Below, one piece after another: positions 7,904 through 15,044 of a stretch of DNA of 28,683 bases (positions are counted from its first letter, which is position 1; every line of letters begins with the position of its first letter). The stretch is from the IMG/VR virus record IMGVR_UViG_3300046028_006282, positions 1 through 28,683 of that record. One strand, given 5' to 3'. Origin of the DNA: a virus. Below the pieces are notes generated by a model. The model saw nothing but the letters and a program-made list of their open reading frames with translations. It was not told the origin of the DNA and did no database searches. The position numbers and the translations under genes are program-made.

Positions 7904-8062
7904 ATGGCAACCAGTGATTTTTTAAAAGCAGCACTTGAAAAGAAAAAGGCATCACAAAAGCAAGGTGGTCAAAAAAACAGTAAAGACGACAATCACGGTA
8001 TACATGGCAGTCAGGTCAATGTCAATAAGCCCGCAAAGAAATCAGCAGGTCGTGGGCGATAA
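7904..8062 (+). CDS. Small basic hypothetical protein (52 aa)
   Basis: The ATG at 7904 follows an AGGAG Shine-Dalgarno (7894-7898) that overlaps the thyX stop. The product is 52 residues, lysine- and glutamine-rich, with an amphipathic N-terminal helix (SDFLKAALEKKKAS) and a Gly/Arg tail ending GRGR. No domain is recognised. The composition suggests nucleic-acid or ribosome contact, but that is only compositional. It ends the thyX transcription unit just before a strong promoter. Confidence 0.65.
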   Translation: MATSDFLKAALEKKKASQKQGGQKNSKDDNHGIHGSQVNVNKPAKKSAGRGR

Positions 8063-8088
8063 TCCAAAATCTATAAAAAACAATCATC

Positions 8089-8117
8089 TTGACATGTTTT
8101 TCAAAAGATAGTATAAT
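8089..8117 (+). promoter_or_regulatory. Consensus sigma70 promoter
   Basis: TTGACA at 8089-8094 and TATAAT at 8112-8117 are both perfect and are separated by the optimal 17 bp. A second TATAAT at 8133-8138 lacks a matching -35. The gene downstream starts at 8153, so the leader would be about 28 nt and includes an AAGGA Shine-Dalgarno (8142-8146). Confidence 0.85.
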
Positions 8118-8152
8118 TATATTGTTCGGCAGTATAATCTTAAGGAATAAAA

Positions 8153-8983
8153 ATGCGCAGCAATTATTGGTCGATTGGAAAATTTGCAGATTGGATTCGA
8201 GGTACGCCTAAGCCCAACTGTGGCACCTGTGAAGAATGGGATGCTTGGGAAGCGACTGCAAAATTCGCACACCCTGTGCGTTGGTGGATCGCAGAAGAAG
8301 GATTGGACTACCTTCAAACAATAGTCTGTTATATACCGGATAAACTAAATGATGTCAGATACTATATTAACAATCGTTGGGTTAGTCATTCTCATGCTCT
8401 TACTGCTCACCCTCGGGATATCAAGCCTGGTTCTTGGTCAGATGTTGGGAACCGTTTTCTCCCATGTCTTTTTAACGAATTAGTAGACTTTGTAGAAATT
8501 GAGCAAGCATGGCATCACTGCATGTGGAGTGACGAAGCCAAGACTGAATTTGAAGTGCCTTGGTGGCGCAGTGGTTGGTTGCGCTGGCGCACATGGCGCT
8601 GTCCAGAAGCAGGTATGGAATATTTGAAATGGGCTAGCACACTAACTAACGAAGAGTTCCTTGACGAGGATAAAAAACACGAAGCCGTTCCTACATACCA
8701 AGCTACTAGTGCCAAAGAAATTATCGAGCTTTATACTTGGTGGACCGTTACCTATCGCAATCGTCCAGATCCATACGAGGCCAGCGGGTGGACTGCGGCC
8801 TGTGAAGCACAGCGTGAAGCTAATGGTGGCAAGCTAAGTTTCAGCACACCAAAGGATCCTGCACTTAGGAAAACACAAGACAAAGCTCATAAGATTCTTC
8901 ACAAGATAGAAAAAGACTATGCCAAAGAAGACGAAGAGATGATGATTCGTTTAATTAGAATCCGTGAAAGTCTGTGGACTTAA
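8153..8983 (+). CDS. Conserved phage protein of unknown function, Trp-rich
   Basis: This 276-residue protein is unusually rich in tryptophan (YWSIGKFADWIRG, RWWIAEEG, PWWRSGWLRWRTWRC) and acidic or basic residues. It has an extended helical C-terminus (LRKTQDKAHKILHKIEKDY). I remember similar proteins in marine phage contigs but know no function. No catalytic motif is apparent. It sits directly behind a perfect sigma70 promoter with a good Shine-Dalgarno, so it is probably expressed early and strongly and may be involved in host takeover (inference from promoter only). Confidence 0.85.
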   Translation: MRSNYWSIGKFADWIRGTPKPNCGTCEEWDAWEATAKFAHPVRWWIAEEGLDYLQTIVCYIPDKLNDVRYYINNRWVSHSHALTAHPRDIKPGSWSDVGNRFLPCLFNELVDFVEIEQAWHHCMWSDEAKTEFEVPWWRSGWLRWRTWRCPEAGMEYLKWASTLTNEEFLDEDKKHEAVPTYQATSAKEIIELYTWWTVTYRNRPDPYEASGWTAACEAQREANGGKLSFSTPKDPALRKTQDKAHKILHKIEKDYAKEDEEMMIRLIRIRESLWT

Positions 8984-8984
8984 T

Positions 8985-9140
8985 ATGAAACCATTTCGAC
9001 TCTGGGTACAAGAAATTTGGAGAGAAAACTGCGAAGAGAGATTGACATTTGGTCAAGATCTTAGTACAATGAAACAATATTGGAACAACTATAAATGGTG
9101 GTTAAAACGTGAATATAGACATCAACAACGAAGAAACTAA
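8985..9140 (+). CDS. Small hypothetical protein (51 aa)
   Basis: The ATG at 8985 lies 1 bp past the preceding stop, giving a 51-residue basic, aromatic-rich product (RLWVQEIW, YWNNYKWWLKREYRHQQRR). It overlaps the next gene by 32 bp. The Trp/Lys/Arg bias is like that of the preceding protein. Its function is unknown. Support is positional: it fills a coding gap in the operon with tight spacing. Confidence 0.55.
   Translation: MKPFRLWVQEIWRENCEERLTFGQDLSTMKQYWNNYKWWLKREYRHQQRRN
9042..9070 (+). promoter_or_regulatory. Possible internal sigma70 promoter
   Basis: TTGACA at 9042-9047, 17 bp, then TACAAT at 9065-9070, lying inside the 51-residue gene. It could drive the genes from 9109 onward. 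It has one mismatch in the -10 box, and it overlaps coding sequence, so chance is possible. Confidence 0.4.
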
Positions 9141-9360
9141 TCAATTAGAAAATCTTTATCAAGACTATTGGACATTTCATGCCACAATGATTGACAAGGA
9201 TCACAGTCCGCTTGCAATTGCAGCCATTCTTATGACACAAGCATTGAGCATTTACAAAACTGTCTTAGAAGAAGATGAGTACAATTCTATAGTTGATTCA
9301 ATTTCCGATAAACGAGACAAGGTGACTAAACTTACATCAGATATGGGAGTATTACATTGA
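9109..9360 (+). CDS. Small acidic hypothetical phage protein (83 aa)
   Basis: Translation from the GTG at 9109 gives 83 residues. It has an acidic N-terminus, a central hydrophobic helix (PLAIAAILMTQALSIYKTVL) and a charged C-terminal helix. It resembles unassigned small proteins I recall in marine phages. The GTG start overlaps the preceding small gene by 32 bp, and its TGA overlaps the next TTG start, so it belongs to an overlapped four-gene run to 10495. The function is unknown. Confidence 0.65.
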   Translation: MNIDINNEETNQLENLYQDYWTFHATMIDKDHSPLAIAAILMTQALSIYKTVLEEDEYNSIVDSISDKRDKVTKLTSDMGVLH

Positions 9361-9773
9361 AAGCAGAACTACCAGCAGAAGGTATATTGAAAACCCGTGA
9401 ATGGGGATCTAGTAAAATGTACAAGATTACCTGCGAGTGTGGGCAGTCGAATCACGAACATGATATAGAAATCGAAGCAGATGAAACTGGTATTAATGTA
9501 AATGTGTATACCACAGTTAAAACTGACTATTGGTCCGAAAATATAAAACCCCGATATGATATTGACAGTATTTGGTTGCAGGAATTTGATTGGGCTTGGA
9601 AAAGTATTGTAAACAGTTTTGTTCGCAAGGTTAAACTAACCTGGGAACTATGGACTACTGGCGCTGTTACTGCACAAACTACTATTATTCTATCAGAACA
9701 ACAGGCCCTTAACTATGCAGAAACTTTAAAATCTGCAATCACCGATGTGAAAAAATTTAAAAAAGAAGCATGA
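9357..9773 (+). CDS. Hypothetical phage protein (138 aa)
   Basis: The likely start is the TTG at 9357, overlapping the previous TGA. An internal ATG at about 9417 (MYKITCECGQ) is an alternative. The segment CECGQSNHEHD contains two cysteines and two histidines, which could bind one metal ion. The rest is beta-rich (IEIEADETGINVNVYT) followed by two helices. I do not recognise a family. It overlaps the next gene by an ATGA junction, so translation is probably coupled. Confidence 0.65.
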   Translation: MKAELPAEGILKTREWGSSKMYKITCECGQSNHEHDIEIEADETGINVNVYTTVKTDYWSENIKPRYDIDSIWLQEFDWAWKSIVNSFVRKVKLTWELWTTGAVTAQTTIILSEQQALNYAETLKSAITDVKKFKKEA

Positions 9774-10300
9774 CCGATATCAGTAAAAGTCCTGATCGCA
9801 TGACCTTTCAGGCAAAGTCCTACGAAGAAAAGCTCGTAGAAGATCCTGCCAATCGAAATGCTCGTGCTATGGTTGAAATGTGGCAACAGTGGCGAGAGGA
9901 AGCAGACGGCAAAGAATTAGATGCTGAGTGGCAAAAGAACAATATGGAATACGATTTGCGAATCTGCACTCCTATTCTAAAAAAAGTTCGTAGTAGTGAT
10001 AGTTATGCTCAAAACTTATATGCGGCCATGTGTAACATGCGATTTCAAAAATTGGATGTTATTCCAATCTTAAAAGATGAATTATGGAGTTGTTCTTGGC
10101 GGCATGCTGGTGGTATTGTTGCTAATATGCGAATGCAAGGCGACTATATCGATTGGTACTGTAGCGGTATTGGGGAAGGACTAGGTAATGGAGACCCAGA
10201 TGGTACGAAGGGATATATACCTGAGGGAGTTGTAACTGATGAAATTAAGGAGGATCTAAAACAACTGGGGTGGATACCAGTTGAGTGGGATAAAGACTAA
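9770..10300 (+). CDS. Hypothetical phage protein (176 aa)
   Basis: This 176-residue, Trp- and Asp/Glu-rich protein starts in the ATGA overlap with the preceding gene. The first half is helical and charged (NARAMVEMWQQWREEADG). The second has WSCSWRHAGGIVANMR and a Gly-rich GIGEGLGNGDPDG segment. No known motif is visible. The next gene begins at the base after its stop. Confidence 0.65.
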   Translation: MTDISKSPDRMTFQAKSYEEKLVEDPANRNARAMVEMWQQWREEADGKELDAEWQKNNMEYDLRICTPILKKVRSSDSYAQNLYAAMCNMRFQKLDVIPILKDELWSCSWRHAGGIVANMRMQGDYIDWYCSGIGEGLGNGDPDGTKGYIPEGVVTDEIKEDLKQLGWIPVEWDKD

Positions 10301-10495
10301 ATGAGCTATTTGTTATTTGAAATTTGGAGCGAAGATGAGATTGGACACCAGGATTTGGTGGACACCACAGCAAGTAAAACAGAAGCGTTCGCTATCGCAG
10401 AACAGTGTCTAGGAGAAGGATTCGTAGCCGCTGTAGTATATCAAGAAGATGAATCGGGCGAACCTAAATTAATTAAACGTTTTGAGGGCGGTTGA
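10301..10495 (+). CDS. Small hypothetical protein (64 aa)
   Basis: This 64-residue acidic protein has alternating beta and helix segments (YLLFEIWSED, TEAFAIAEQCL, FVAAVVYQEDESG), a compact alpha/beta miniprotein. It starts immediately after the previous stop. Its own TGA stop lies inside the -35 box of the next promoter. The function is unknown. Confidence 0.6.
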   Translation: MSYLLFEIWSEDEIGHQDLVDTTASKTEAFAIAEQCLGEGFVAAVVYQEDESGEPKLIKRFEGG

Positions 10496-10520
10496 CAAGA
10501 CCCAAGTTTGGTGTTATAAT
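10492..10520 (+). promoter_or_regulatory. Consensus sigma70 promoter, -35 box contains upstream stop codon
   Basis: TTGACA 10492-10497, 17-bp spacer, TATAAT 10515-10520: both hexamers perfect. The TGA stop of the 64-residue gene is bases 2-4 of the -35 box. It serves the gene at 10552, which has an AGGAG Shine-Dalgarno at 10541-10545. Confidence 0.85.
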
Positions 10521-10551
10521 ATAAGTATTGTTTAATTAATAGGAGCATTCC

Positions 10552-11730
10552 ATGATGGCAACAAAGCGTAAATCCAAGGCGGTACATTTAACTGAAGCAA
10601 GATCTGCTAAAGGTCGTGATCATTCACCAAAATGGGATAATGTTGATACAATGTCCGAAGACGAATTCAGTCGTCATTTCCGTATCAGCATGGATTGGTA
10701 TCGCTTGGAATCATCTGGTAAAGAGTTAAAACCTAAAGTTATTACATGGATGGCTGCAAACGATTTCACTAAAGAACAGATTGCAACATTTAAAAAAACC
10801 AAAGATTGGCGTTGTAATCTTACCACAGGTTCGTTAGTTGCTAACCTGCTCAAGGGCATGCCCGATAGTCGTGCAGGGTTCAACGAAGGACGCAGTACAT
10901 CAAAATGGATTAAAGAATCAATTAATAAGATTCTAGAAGAAGGCAAAAATGATATTGAAGAGGAAGAAGATACCTCTAAGCCTATTATCCCATTAGTAAC
11001 AATACAAGATAGATTGCGAGAAACTGCTGGTAAAATGGCAGAAGAGATCGATTACGCATTAGATGAATTTACTACAAATCCAGAATCGTTTGATCCTAAG
11101 GCTATCAAAATACTTAATCTGCTCAAGGCTAAAGAAGCTAAAGCGGCACATGCTAGAATTATTAAGGGATTCTATACTAAATCCTATGAAGAACTGCAAG
11201 AAGCGGCAGAAGGTAACTGTGAACAGCTCAAAGAAGCCTATAGTCATCTTTCTAAACCACAGTTAAAAAAGATCATAGCTTTCTATCATGAGATTATTTC
11301 GGCCTGTGATATGCTAGGTCAAGAAGCTAAGGTTAATCGTAAGCCACGTGCTAAAAAAACACAGCCAAAAGAAAAGATCGTGGCCAAGCTCAAATATGCT
11401 AAAACCGATGAACAACTTAAATTAGTATCGATCAATCCAACAGAAATTATTGGGGTCAAAGAACTTTGGGTATACAATATTAAATCACGTAAGATTGGCA
11501 AATACGTGGCTAATGAATATCTGGAACTTGGTGTTAAAGGTACGTCAATCACAGGTTTCAATGAAAATCTAAGTGTGCAAAAGACACTGCGCAAGCCGGA
11601 AGAACAGCTTAAAGAGTTCAAAGCCGCAGGTAAAGTTCAGCTACGCAAGTTTTTAGATGACATTAGAGCTGTAGATATCAAACTTAATGGCCGTATCAAC
11701 GAAGATATTATCCTACTTAGAACACAATAA
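10552..11730 (+). CDS. Conserved phage protein of unknown function (392 aa), helical
   Basis: This 392-residue protein has two Met codons at the start (10552, 10555), either of which suits the AGGAG site. The N-terminal 150 residues are mixed and basic (KRKSKAVHLTEARSAKGRDHSPKW). The middle is strongly helical with EAKAAHARI-type heptads. The C-terminal 130 residues begin with a Lys-rich linker and contain beta-prone NPTEIIGVKELWVYNIKSRKIGKYVA. I remember full-length relatives in marine phage genomes but no assigned function. It is a monocistronic unit between a perfect promoter and an intrinsic terminator, suggesting independent, probably early, high expression. DNA or RNA binding is a guess from charge. 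Confidence 0.8.
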   Translation: MMATKRKSKAVHLTEARSAKGRDHSPKWDNVDTMSEDEFSRHFRISMDWYRLESSGKELKPKVITWMAANDFTKEQIATFKKTKDWRCNLTTGSLVANLLKGMPDSRAGFNEGRSTSKWIKESINKILEEGKNDIEEEEDTSKPIIPLVTIQDRLRETAGKMAEEIDYALDEFTTNPESFDPKAIKILNLLKAKEAKAAHARIIKGFYTKSYEELQEAAEGNCEQLKEAYSHLSKPQLKKIIAFYHEIISACDMLGQEAKVNRKPRAKKTQPKEKIVAKLKYAKTDEQLKLVSINPTEIIGVKELWVYNIKSRKIGKYVANEYLELGVKGTSITGFNENLSVQKTLRKPEEQLKEFKAAGKVQLRKFLDDIRAVDIKLNGRINEDIILLRTQ

Positions 11731-11747
11731 CAAAGTAAATACTCAGT

Positions 11748-11773
11748 AAAAGCGGGCCCGGTGCCCGCTTTTT
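11748..11773 (+). terminator. Strong intrinsic terminator
   Basis: A perfect 10-bp stem, AAAAGCGGGC (11748-11757) with GCCCGCTTTT (11763-11772), closes a CCGGT loop and runs into a T tract (11769-11773). It sits 17 bp after the 392-residue gene's stop. The flanking A and T runs make it potentially bidirectional. It separates the probable early block from the structural genes. Confidence 0.93.
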
Positions 11774-11780
11774 GTTTGTG

Positions 11781-11788
11781 GATAAATA
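11781..11788 (+). promoter_or_regulatory. Possible T4-type late promoter
   Basis: GATAAATA fits the NATAAATA octamer described for T4-like phages. It lies just after the terminator and 7 bp before the ATG of a structural gene. Transcription starting there would make a very short or absent leader. Confidence 0.42.
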
Positions 11789-11795
11789 TGTTACT

Positions 11796-12905
11796 ATGAA
11801 CAAAAAGAATCTCGAACAAGCCCTAGCAGCATTATCCGATGCTTTGACTAGCCAAGAACCCGAATCATTACTCAACGATCCATTGGTATTCGTTAGTCGT
11901 TTACCTAAGCGATCCTTGAGTGGCGATCATATATATCAGGGTAAAATACTAGGATTTAGCAGTGCCGGAATCACTGATCAAGCATCAAAAGAACAGATTG
12001 TAATCAAAGATGATTACGTTAGTATATCATCGTTGGCTGTTGGCAGCATTGAAGGCGATCTCAAAGTAACCGGCGATGTTACTGCTAGAACTATAAAAGC
12101 AGATGTTCTAGAAGTCAAAGAACTTAAAGCTGATATCAAGTTTGAAAAAGATTCTAACATTCCATTCAATGGTGCTAACAAAGGATTGATTTGGACAGGA
12201 TTAAAAACCACCAAACAGTTTATATTTGCTGCAGAACCTGATAGGTTTTTCAGCTCTGAAACCGTAGACGTTGCTAAAGGTAAATCTTTTTCAATCAACG
12301 GTATTAAAATTATTGACGATCAAGAACTAGGTTCTACCATTACCAAAAGTAATTTACGTGAAGTTGGTAGATTACGTGGACTGATAGTTGATGGCTCTAT
12401 AAGCATTAACAACTATCTATATTACAATGCTTCTTCAGACAGACTAGGACTAGGCACTGAAGAACCTAATGCTAGTTTTTCTGTTGCTGAAGATACCATA
12501 GAAGTTATGCTGGGTACTCGAGACAGTGTTCGCGGTATCGCGGGCACCTTTGCTAGTCATGCATTTGATCTAGTCACTGACAACACCACGAGAATTGGCA
12601 TTGCAGCCAACGGCGACATACAGTTAGGAAATACCAAACAGCCTCCTATACAGGTTAGCGTTCACGGAAAATTATCTGTGAGAGTAAACATGCCTGATCC
12701 GGAAGTTGACCTACATGTCAACGGTGCTATTAAATTCAACGGCAAATTACACAAATATGCCGCTACTCATCCTGTAGCAGGAGCATACAACACAGGTGAT
12801 ATAGTTTGGAACACTGAACCTAAAGTAAACAATTTTGTAGGTTGGGTCTGTGTGCAGGCAGGGGATCCCGGTATTTGGGCACCATTCGGAAAAATTGGAA
12901 CATAA
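11796..12905 (+). CDS. Virion fibre-type structural protein, paralogue 1
   Basis: I place the start at the ATG at 11796 (MNKKNLEQAL), not the upstream in-frame codon at 11772, which lies inside the terminator. The product is 369 residues. The N-terminal 120 residues have repeated beta-strand motifs (GDLKVTGDVTARTIKADVLEVKELKAD). From about residue 125 it aligns along its length with the next gene: GLIWTG, TKQFIF, DRFFSSETVD, REVGRLRGLIVDGS, RLGLGTEEPNA, WVCVQAGDPGIWAPFG. Beta-rich repeated sequence of this kind is typical of phage tail or neck fibres. I remember similar proteins in marine T4-like phages. The exact place in the virion is unknown. Confidence 0.78.
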   Translation: MNKKNLEQALAALSDALTSQEPESLLNDPLVFVSRLPKRSLSGDHIYQGKILGFSSAGITDQASKEQIVIKDDYVSISSLAVGSIEGDLKVTGDVTARTIKADVLEVKELKADIKFEKDSNIPFNGANKGLIWTGLKTTKQFIFAAEPDRFFSSETVDVAKGKSFSINGIKIIDDQELGSTITKSNLREVGRLRGLIVDGSISINNYLYYNASSDRLGLGTEEPNASFSVAEDTIEVMLGTRDSVRGIAGTFASHAFDLVTDNTTRIGIAANGDIQLGNTKQPPIQVSVHGKLSVRVNMPDPEVDLHVNGAIKFNGKLHKYAATHPVAGAYNTGDIVWNTEPKVNNFVGWVCVQAGDPGIWAPFGKIGT

Positions 12906-12907
12906 CA

Positions 12908-13756
12908 ATGGCCACACAACAAGAAAAATTAGATAATCTTTCAGCACTGCTTAACGATATCCTTTCTGAAAAAAATCAAGATACCAACATCGTTGAGCTA
13001 TCGTATCTTAAATTCAATGGCGATATCGAAGGCAAAGGATTGATATGGGCAGGTAGAGGACATACCAAACAGTTTGTTTATCAACCTAGTCCTGACAGAT
13101 TCTTTTCATCAGAGACCATTGACCTAGCTAAAGATCGTGCTGTGACTATTAACGGTGTTAAAATCATCGATGACAAAGAGCTAGGAACTTCTATTATCAA
13201 AAGTAGTCTACGAGAAGTTGGTAGGTTACGTGGATTGATAGTCGACGGGTCATTAAGTGTTAATCAATTTTTATATTACAATGCCACATCAGATAGATTA
13301 GGCTTAGGCACTGAAGAACCCAATGCTGCCCTCAGTATCTGCGATCAAGGTGTTGAAATAGTCGTCGGTGCTCGTGAATATAACAAAGCGGGAATAGGCG
13401 TATATAACAGCAGTGATCTAGAACTAATCACAGACAACACTACTAGAATTACTATCAGTGCAGGTGGTAACATTGAATTAGGCAATCGCAACAACGGTCC
13501 TATACAGGTATTAGTTCATGGTACTATGGGCGTTAATGTTGCTACACCAGATCCAAGAACCAATCTACATATAGGCGGCGCTATCAAATTTAACGATACC
13601 CTGCATCTCAAAGGCACACGTCCACCAGAAGGTGGCAGTTTCAAACAGGGTGATATTGTGTGGAATTCAGAACCGCAACAAAGACACTATGTTGGATGGA
13701 TCTGCATTCAATCAGGTAACCCAGGTATCTGGGCACAGTTCGGCGAAATCAGATAA
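12908..13756 (+). CDS. Virion fibre-type structural protein, paralogue 2
   Basis: The ATG at 12908 lies 2 bp past the previous stop and gives 282 residues. It is a shorter tandem paralogue of the preceding gene. It has a short helical N-terminus (EKLDNLSALLNDIL) in place of the 120-residue beta module, then the shared core GLIWAG, TKQFVY, DRFFSSETID, REVGRLRGLIVDGS, RLGLGTEEPNA and WICIQSGNPGIWAQFG. The two probably arose by duplication and then diverged at the N-terminus, which is where phage fibres usually attach to the particle. They may form adjacent parts of one fibre or alternative fibres (inference). Confidence 0.78.
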   Translation: MATQQEKLDNLSALLNDILSEKNQDTNIVELSYLKFNGDIEGKGLIWAGRGHTKQFVYQPSPDRFFSSETIDLAKDRAVTINGVKIIDDKELGTSIIKSSLREVGRLRGLIVDGSLSVNQFLYYNATSDRLGLGTEEPNAALSICDQGVEIVVGAREYNKAGIGVYNSSDLELITDNTTRITISAGGNIELGNRNNGPIQVLVHGTMGVNVATPDPRTNLHIGGAIKFNDTLHLKGTRPPEGGSFKQGDIVWNSEPQQRHYVGWICIQSGNPGIWAQFGEIR

Positions 13757-13757
13757 C

Positions 13758-14369
13758 GTGTCTCAAGCATTAGTCATTGGCAACGGTGAAAGCCGACGCA
13801 ATCTAGATCTAAACTCTCTCAAAATACACAATATTCTTATAGGCTGTAATGCCATACATCGTGATGTCACTGTGGATCATCTCATCTGCTGTGATCGAAG
13901 AATGGTCGAAGAGGCCATACAGAATTCCGATACTGCTAACACAGAAATATATGTTCGAGAAGATTGGTTCAAATATTATAGAAAGATACAAAAACTAAAA
14001 AATATCAAACAGGTTCCTGCACTGCCATATCAAGGTGAAGCCAAACGAGATCAGCCCGAGCATTGGGGCAGTGGTGGATATGCTGTGTTAGTGGCAGCTG
14101 AATTGGGATTTGAAGATATCACTTTAGTGGGGTTTGATCTTTATTCTAAAAACAACAAAGTCAACAATGTCTACAAAGGTACCAACAATTATGCTGCACC
14201 TGATTCACACAGTGTGGATTACAATTATTGGGTCTATCAGATTTCTAAAGTATTCCAACTGTATCCTTCAATACAATTTACAATACTAAATCAATCAGAT
14301 TGGGTATTACCCAGAGAATGGCAACTACCCAACGTTCAATTCAGAAATATTGAGCAATTAGTCTATTGA
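13758..14369 (+). CDS. MptE/DUF115-like protein, possible glycan-related enzyme
   Basis: The start is taken as the GTG at 13758, 1 bp past the previous stop; the longer frame from 13632 only runs through the neighbouring gene. The product is 203 residues. The N-terminus ALVIGNGESRRNLD is a nucleotide-binding-like GxGxS turn, and VDHLICCDRRMV follows. The motifs GSGGYAVLVAAELGFEDITLVGFDLY and NNVYKGTNNY are characteristic of the DUF115/MptE-like group, related to the Maf proteins of flagellin glycosylation. Phage versions are common near fibre genes, so a role in sugar addition to virion proteins is conceivable but unproven. Confidence 0.65.
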   Translation: MSQALVIGNGESRRNLDLNSLKIHNILIGCNAIHRDVTVDHLICCDRRMVEEAIQNSDTANTEIYVREDWFKYYRKIQKLKNIKQVPALPYQGEAKRDQPEHWGSGGYAVLVAAELGFEDITLVGFDLYSKNNKVNNVYKGTNNYAAPDSHSVDYNYWVYQISKVFQLYPSIQFTILNQSDWVLPREWQLPNVQFRNIEQLVY

Positions 14370-14393
14370 CATTAAATACTGTTGTTGTATAAT
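14366..14393 (+). promoter_or_regulatory. Consensus sigma70 promoter upstream of queD, -35 box contains stop codon
   Basis: TTGACA 14366-14371 and TATAAT 14388-14393 are perfect, with a 16-bp spacer. The TGA stop of the DUF115-like gene is bases 2-4 of the -35 box. Transcription should begin near 14400, leaving a leader of about 100 nt before queD. Confidence 0.82.
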
Positions 14394-14418
14394 AGTACAA
14401 TGCACACACACAGGCACT

Positions 14419-14455
14419 GAGAGGACTATATGGCATCATCCCTCTATAAAAATTC
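14419..14455 (+). promoter_or_regulatory. Candidate preQ1-type leader element before queD
   Basis: AGAGG (14420-14424) can pair with CCTCT (14441-14445) and is followed by an A-rich tail, ATAAAAA (14446-14452). The 3' strand and tail, CCCTCTATAAAAA at 14440-14452, match 13 consecutive bases of the Bacillus subtilis queC preQ1-I aptamer as I remember it. That aptamer also has AGAGG on the 5' side. The loop here is about 4 nt longer, and I cannot find a clear pseudoknot partner in TTCTGCAG. This is suggestive, not proven. Confidence 0.35.
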
Positions 14456-14534
14456 TGCAGTCATCAAACTTGCTACTTTTCAAACAAAGGAGACTAGAGA
14501 TGGCAAAATATATTTCAACAAAAACTTACGGTAA
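14430..14534 (+). CDS. Possible leader ORF (34 aa) overlapping queD start
   Basis: The ATG at 14430 is preceded by GAGG (14421-14424) at 5 bp. The frame runs 34 codons and ends 35 bp inside queD in another frame. It has no recognisable motif (starts MASSLYKNSAV). Translating it would disrupt the candidate leader hairpin, so it may be regulatory or fortuitous. Confidence 0.28.
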   Translation: MASSLYKNSAVIKLATFQTKETRDGKIYFNKNLR

Positions 14535-15039
14535 CGAACAAGGGCTTTCATGCTGTTTTAGACAGTGGAGAAGCACACATTCACATTGCTCACTGCTACA
14601 CGGGTATTCTATCGGTGTTCGTGTTCATTTCGAAAGTGAGACCTTAGACGATCGAAATTGGGTCATGGACTTTGGCGGGCTTAAAGCATTTAAGGCATGG
14701 TTAGAACACATGTTCGATCATACTTTAGTGATTGCAGAGGACGATCCTTATCTGTCACAATTCAAAGATATGGCAGCATTAGGATTACAAGATCAAGGTG
14801 GTATTTGTGATCTTAGAATTGTTCCAGCAGTCGGCTGCGAAAAATTCTCAGAATTAGCATTTAACACTCTAGACGAAATTATTAAAACCTATCAAGCAGG
14901 TCAAACGTGGCATCTTAAAAATGATAAAGGCGGCACTTTGAAAACCTTTGAATGTCGATATCCCGTAGGACAAGGTGTTAAACTACGTTCTGTAGAAGTA
15001 TTTGAACACGGTGCTAACTCAGCGATTTACGAAAGATAA
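14500..15039 (+). CDS. queD: QueD-like 6-carboxytetrahydropterin synthase / PTPS family
   Basis: The start is the ATG at 14500, chosen for its excellent AAAGGAG site (14486-14492, 7-bp spacing) over the in-frame codon at 14470. The product is 179 residues. It matches the PTPS/QueD fold: HSHCSLLHGYS (C30 in the catalytic position, H34), a VMDFGGLK strand-helix, FDHTLVI (D73, H74) and a CEKFSE segment replacing the usual PTSEN with its glutamate. QueD makes 6-carboxy-tetrahydropterin for preQ0 and queuosine, used for tRNA and sometimes phage DNA modification. The third zinc histidine of HGHS is Tyr36 here (HGYS), which may alter metal binding or specificity. No other queuosine gene is in the window. 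Confidence 0.82.
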   Translation: MAKYISTKTYGNEQGLSCCFRQWRSTHSHCSLLHGYSIGVRVHFESETLDDRNWVMDFGGLKAFKAWLEHMFDHTLVIAEDDPYLSQFKDMAALGLQDQGGICDLRIVPAVGCEKFSELAFNTLDEIIKTYQAGQTWHLKNDKGGTLKTFECRYPVGQGVKLRSVEVFEHGANSAIYER

Positions 15040-15044
15040 TTAAA

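Noticed and set aside
7904-8062. 52-residue protein as a RiPP precursor for the radical SAM enzymes
   Set aside because: It has no cysteines or leader/core boundary, is basic throughout, and belongs to the thyX unit several genes away.
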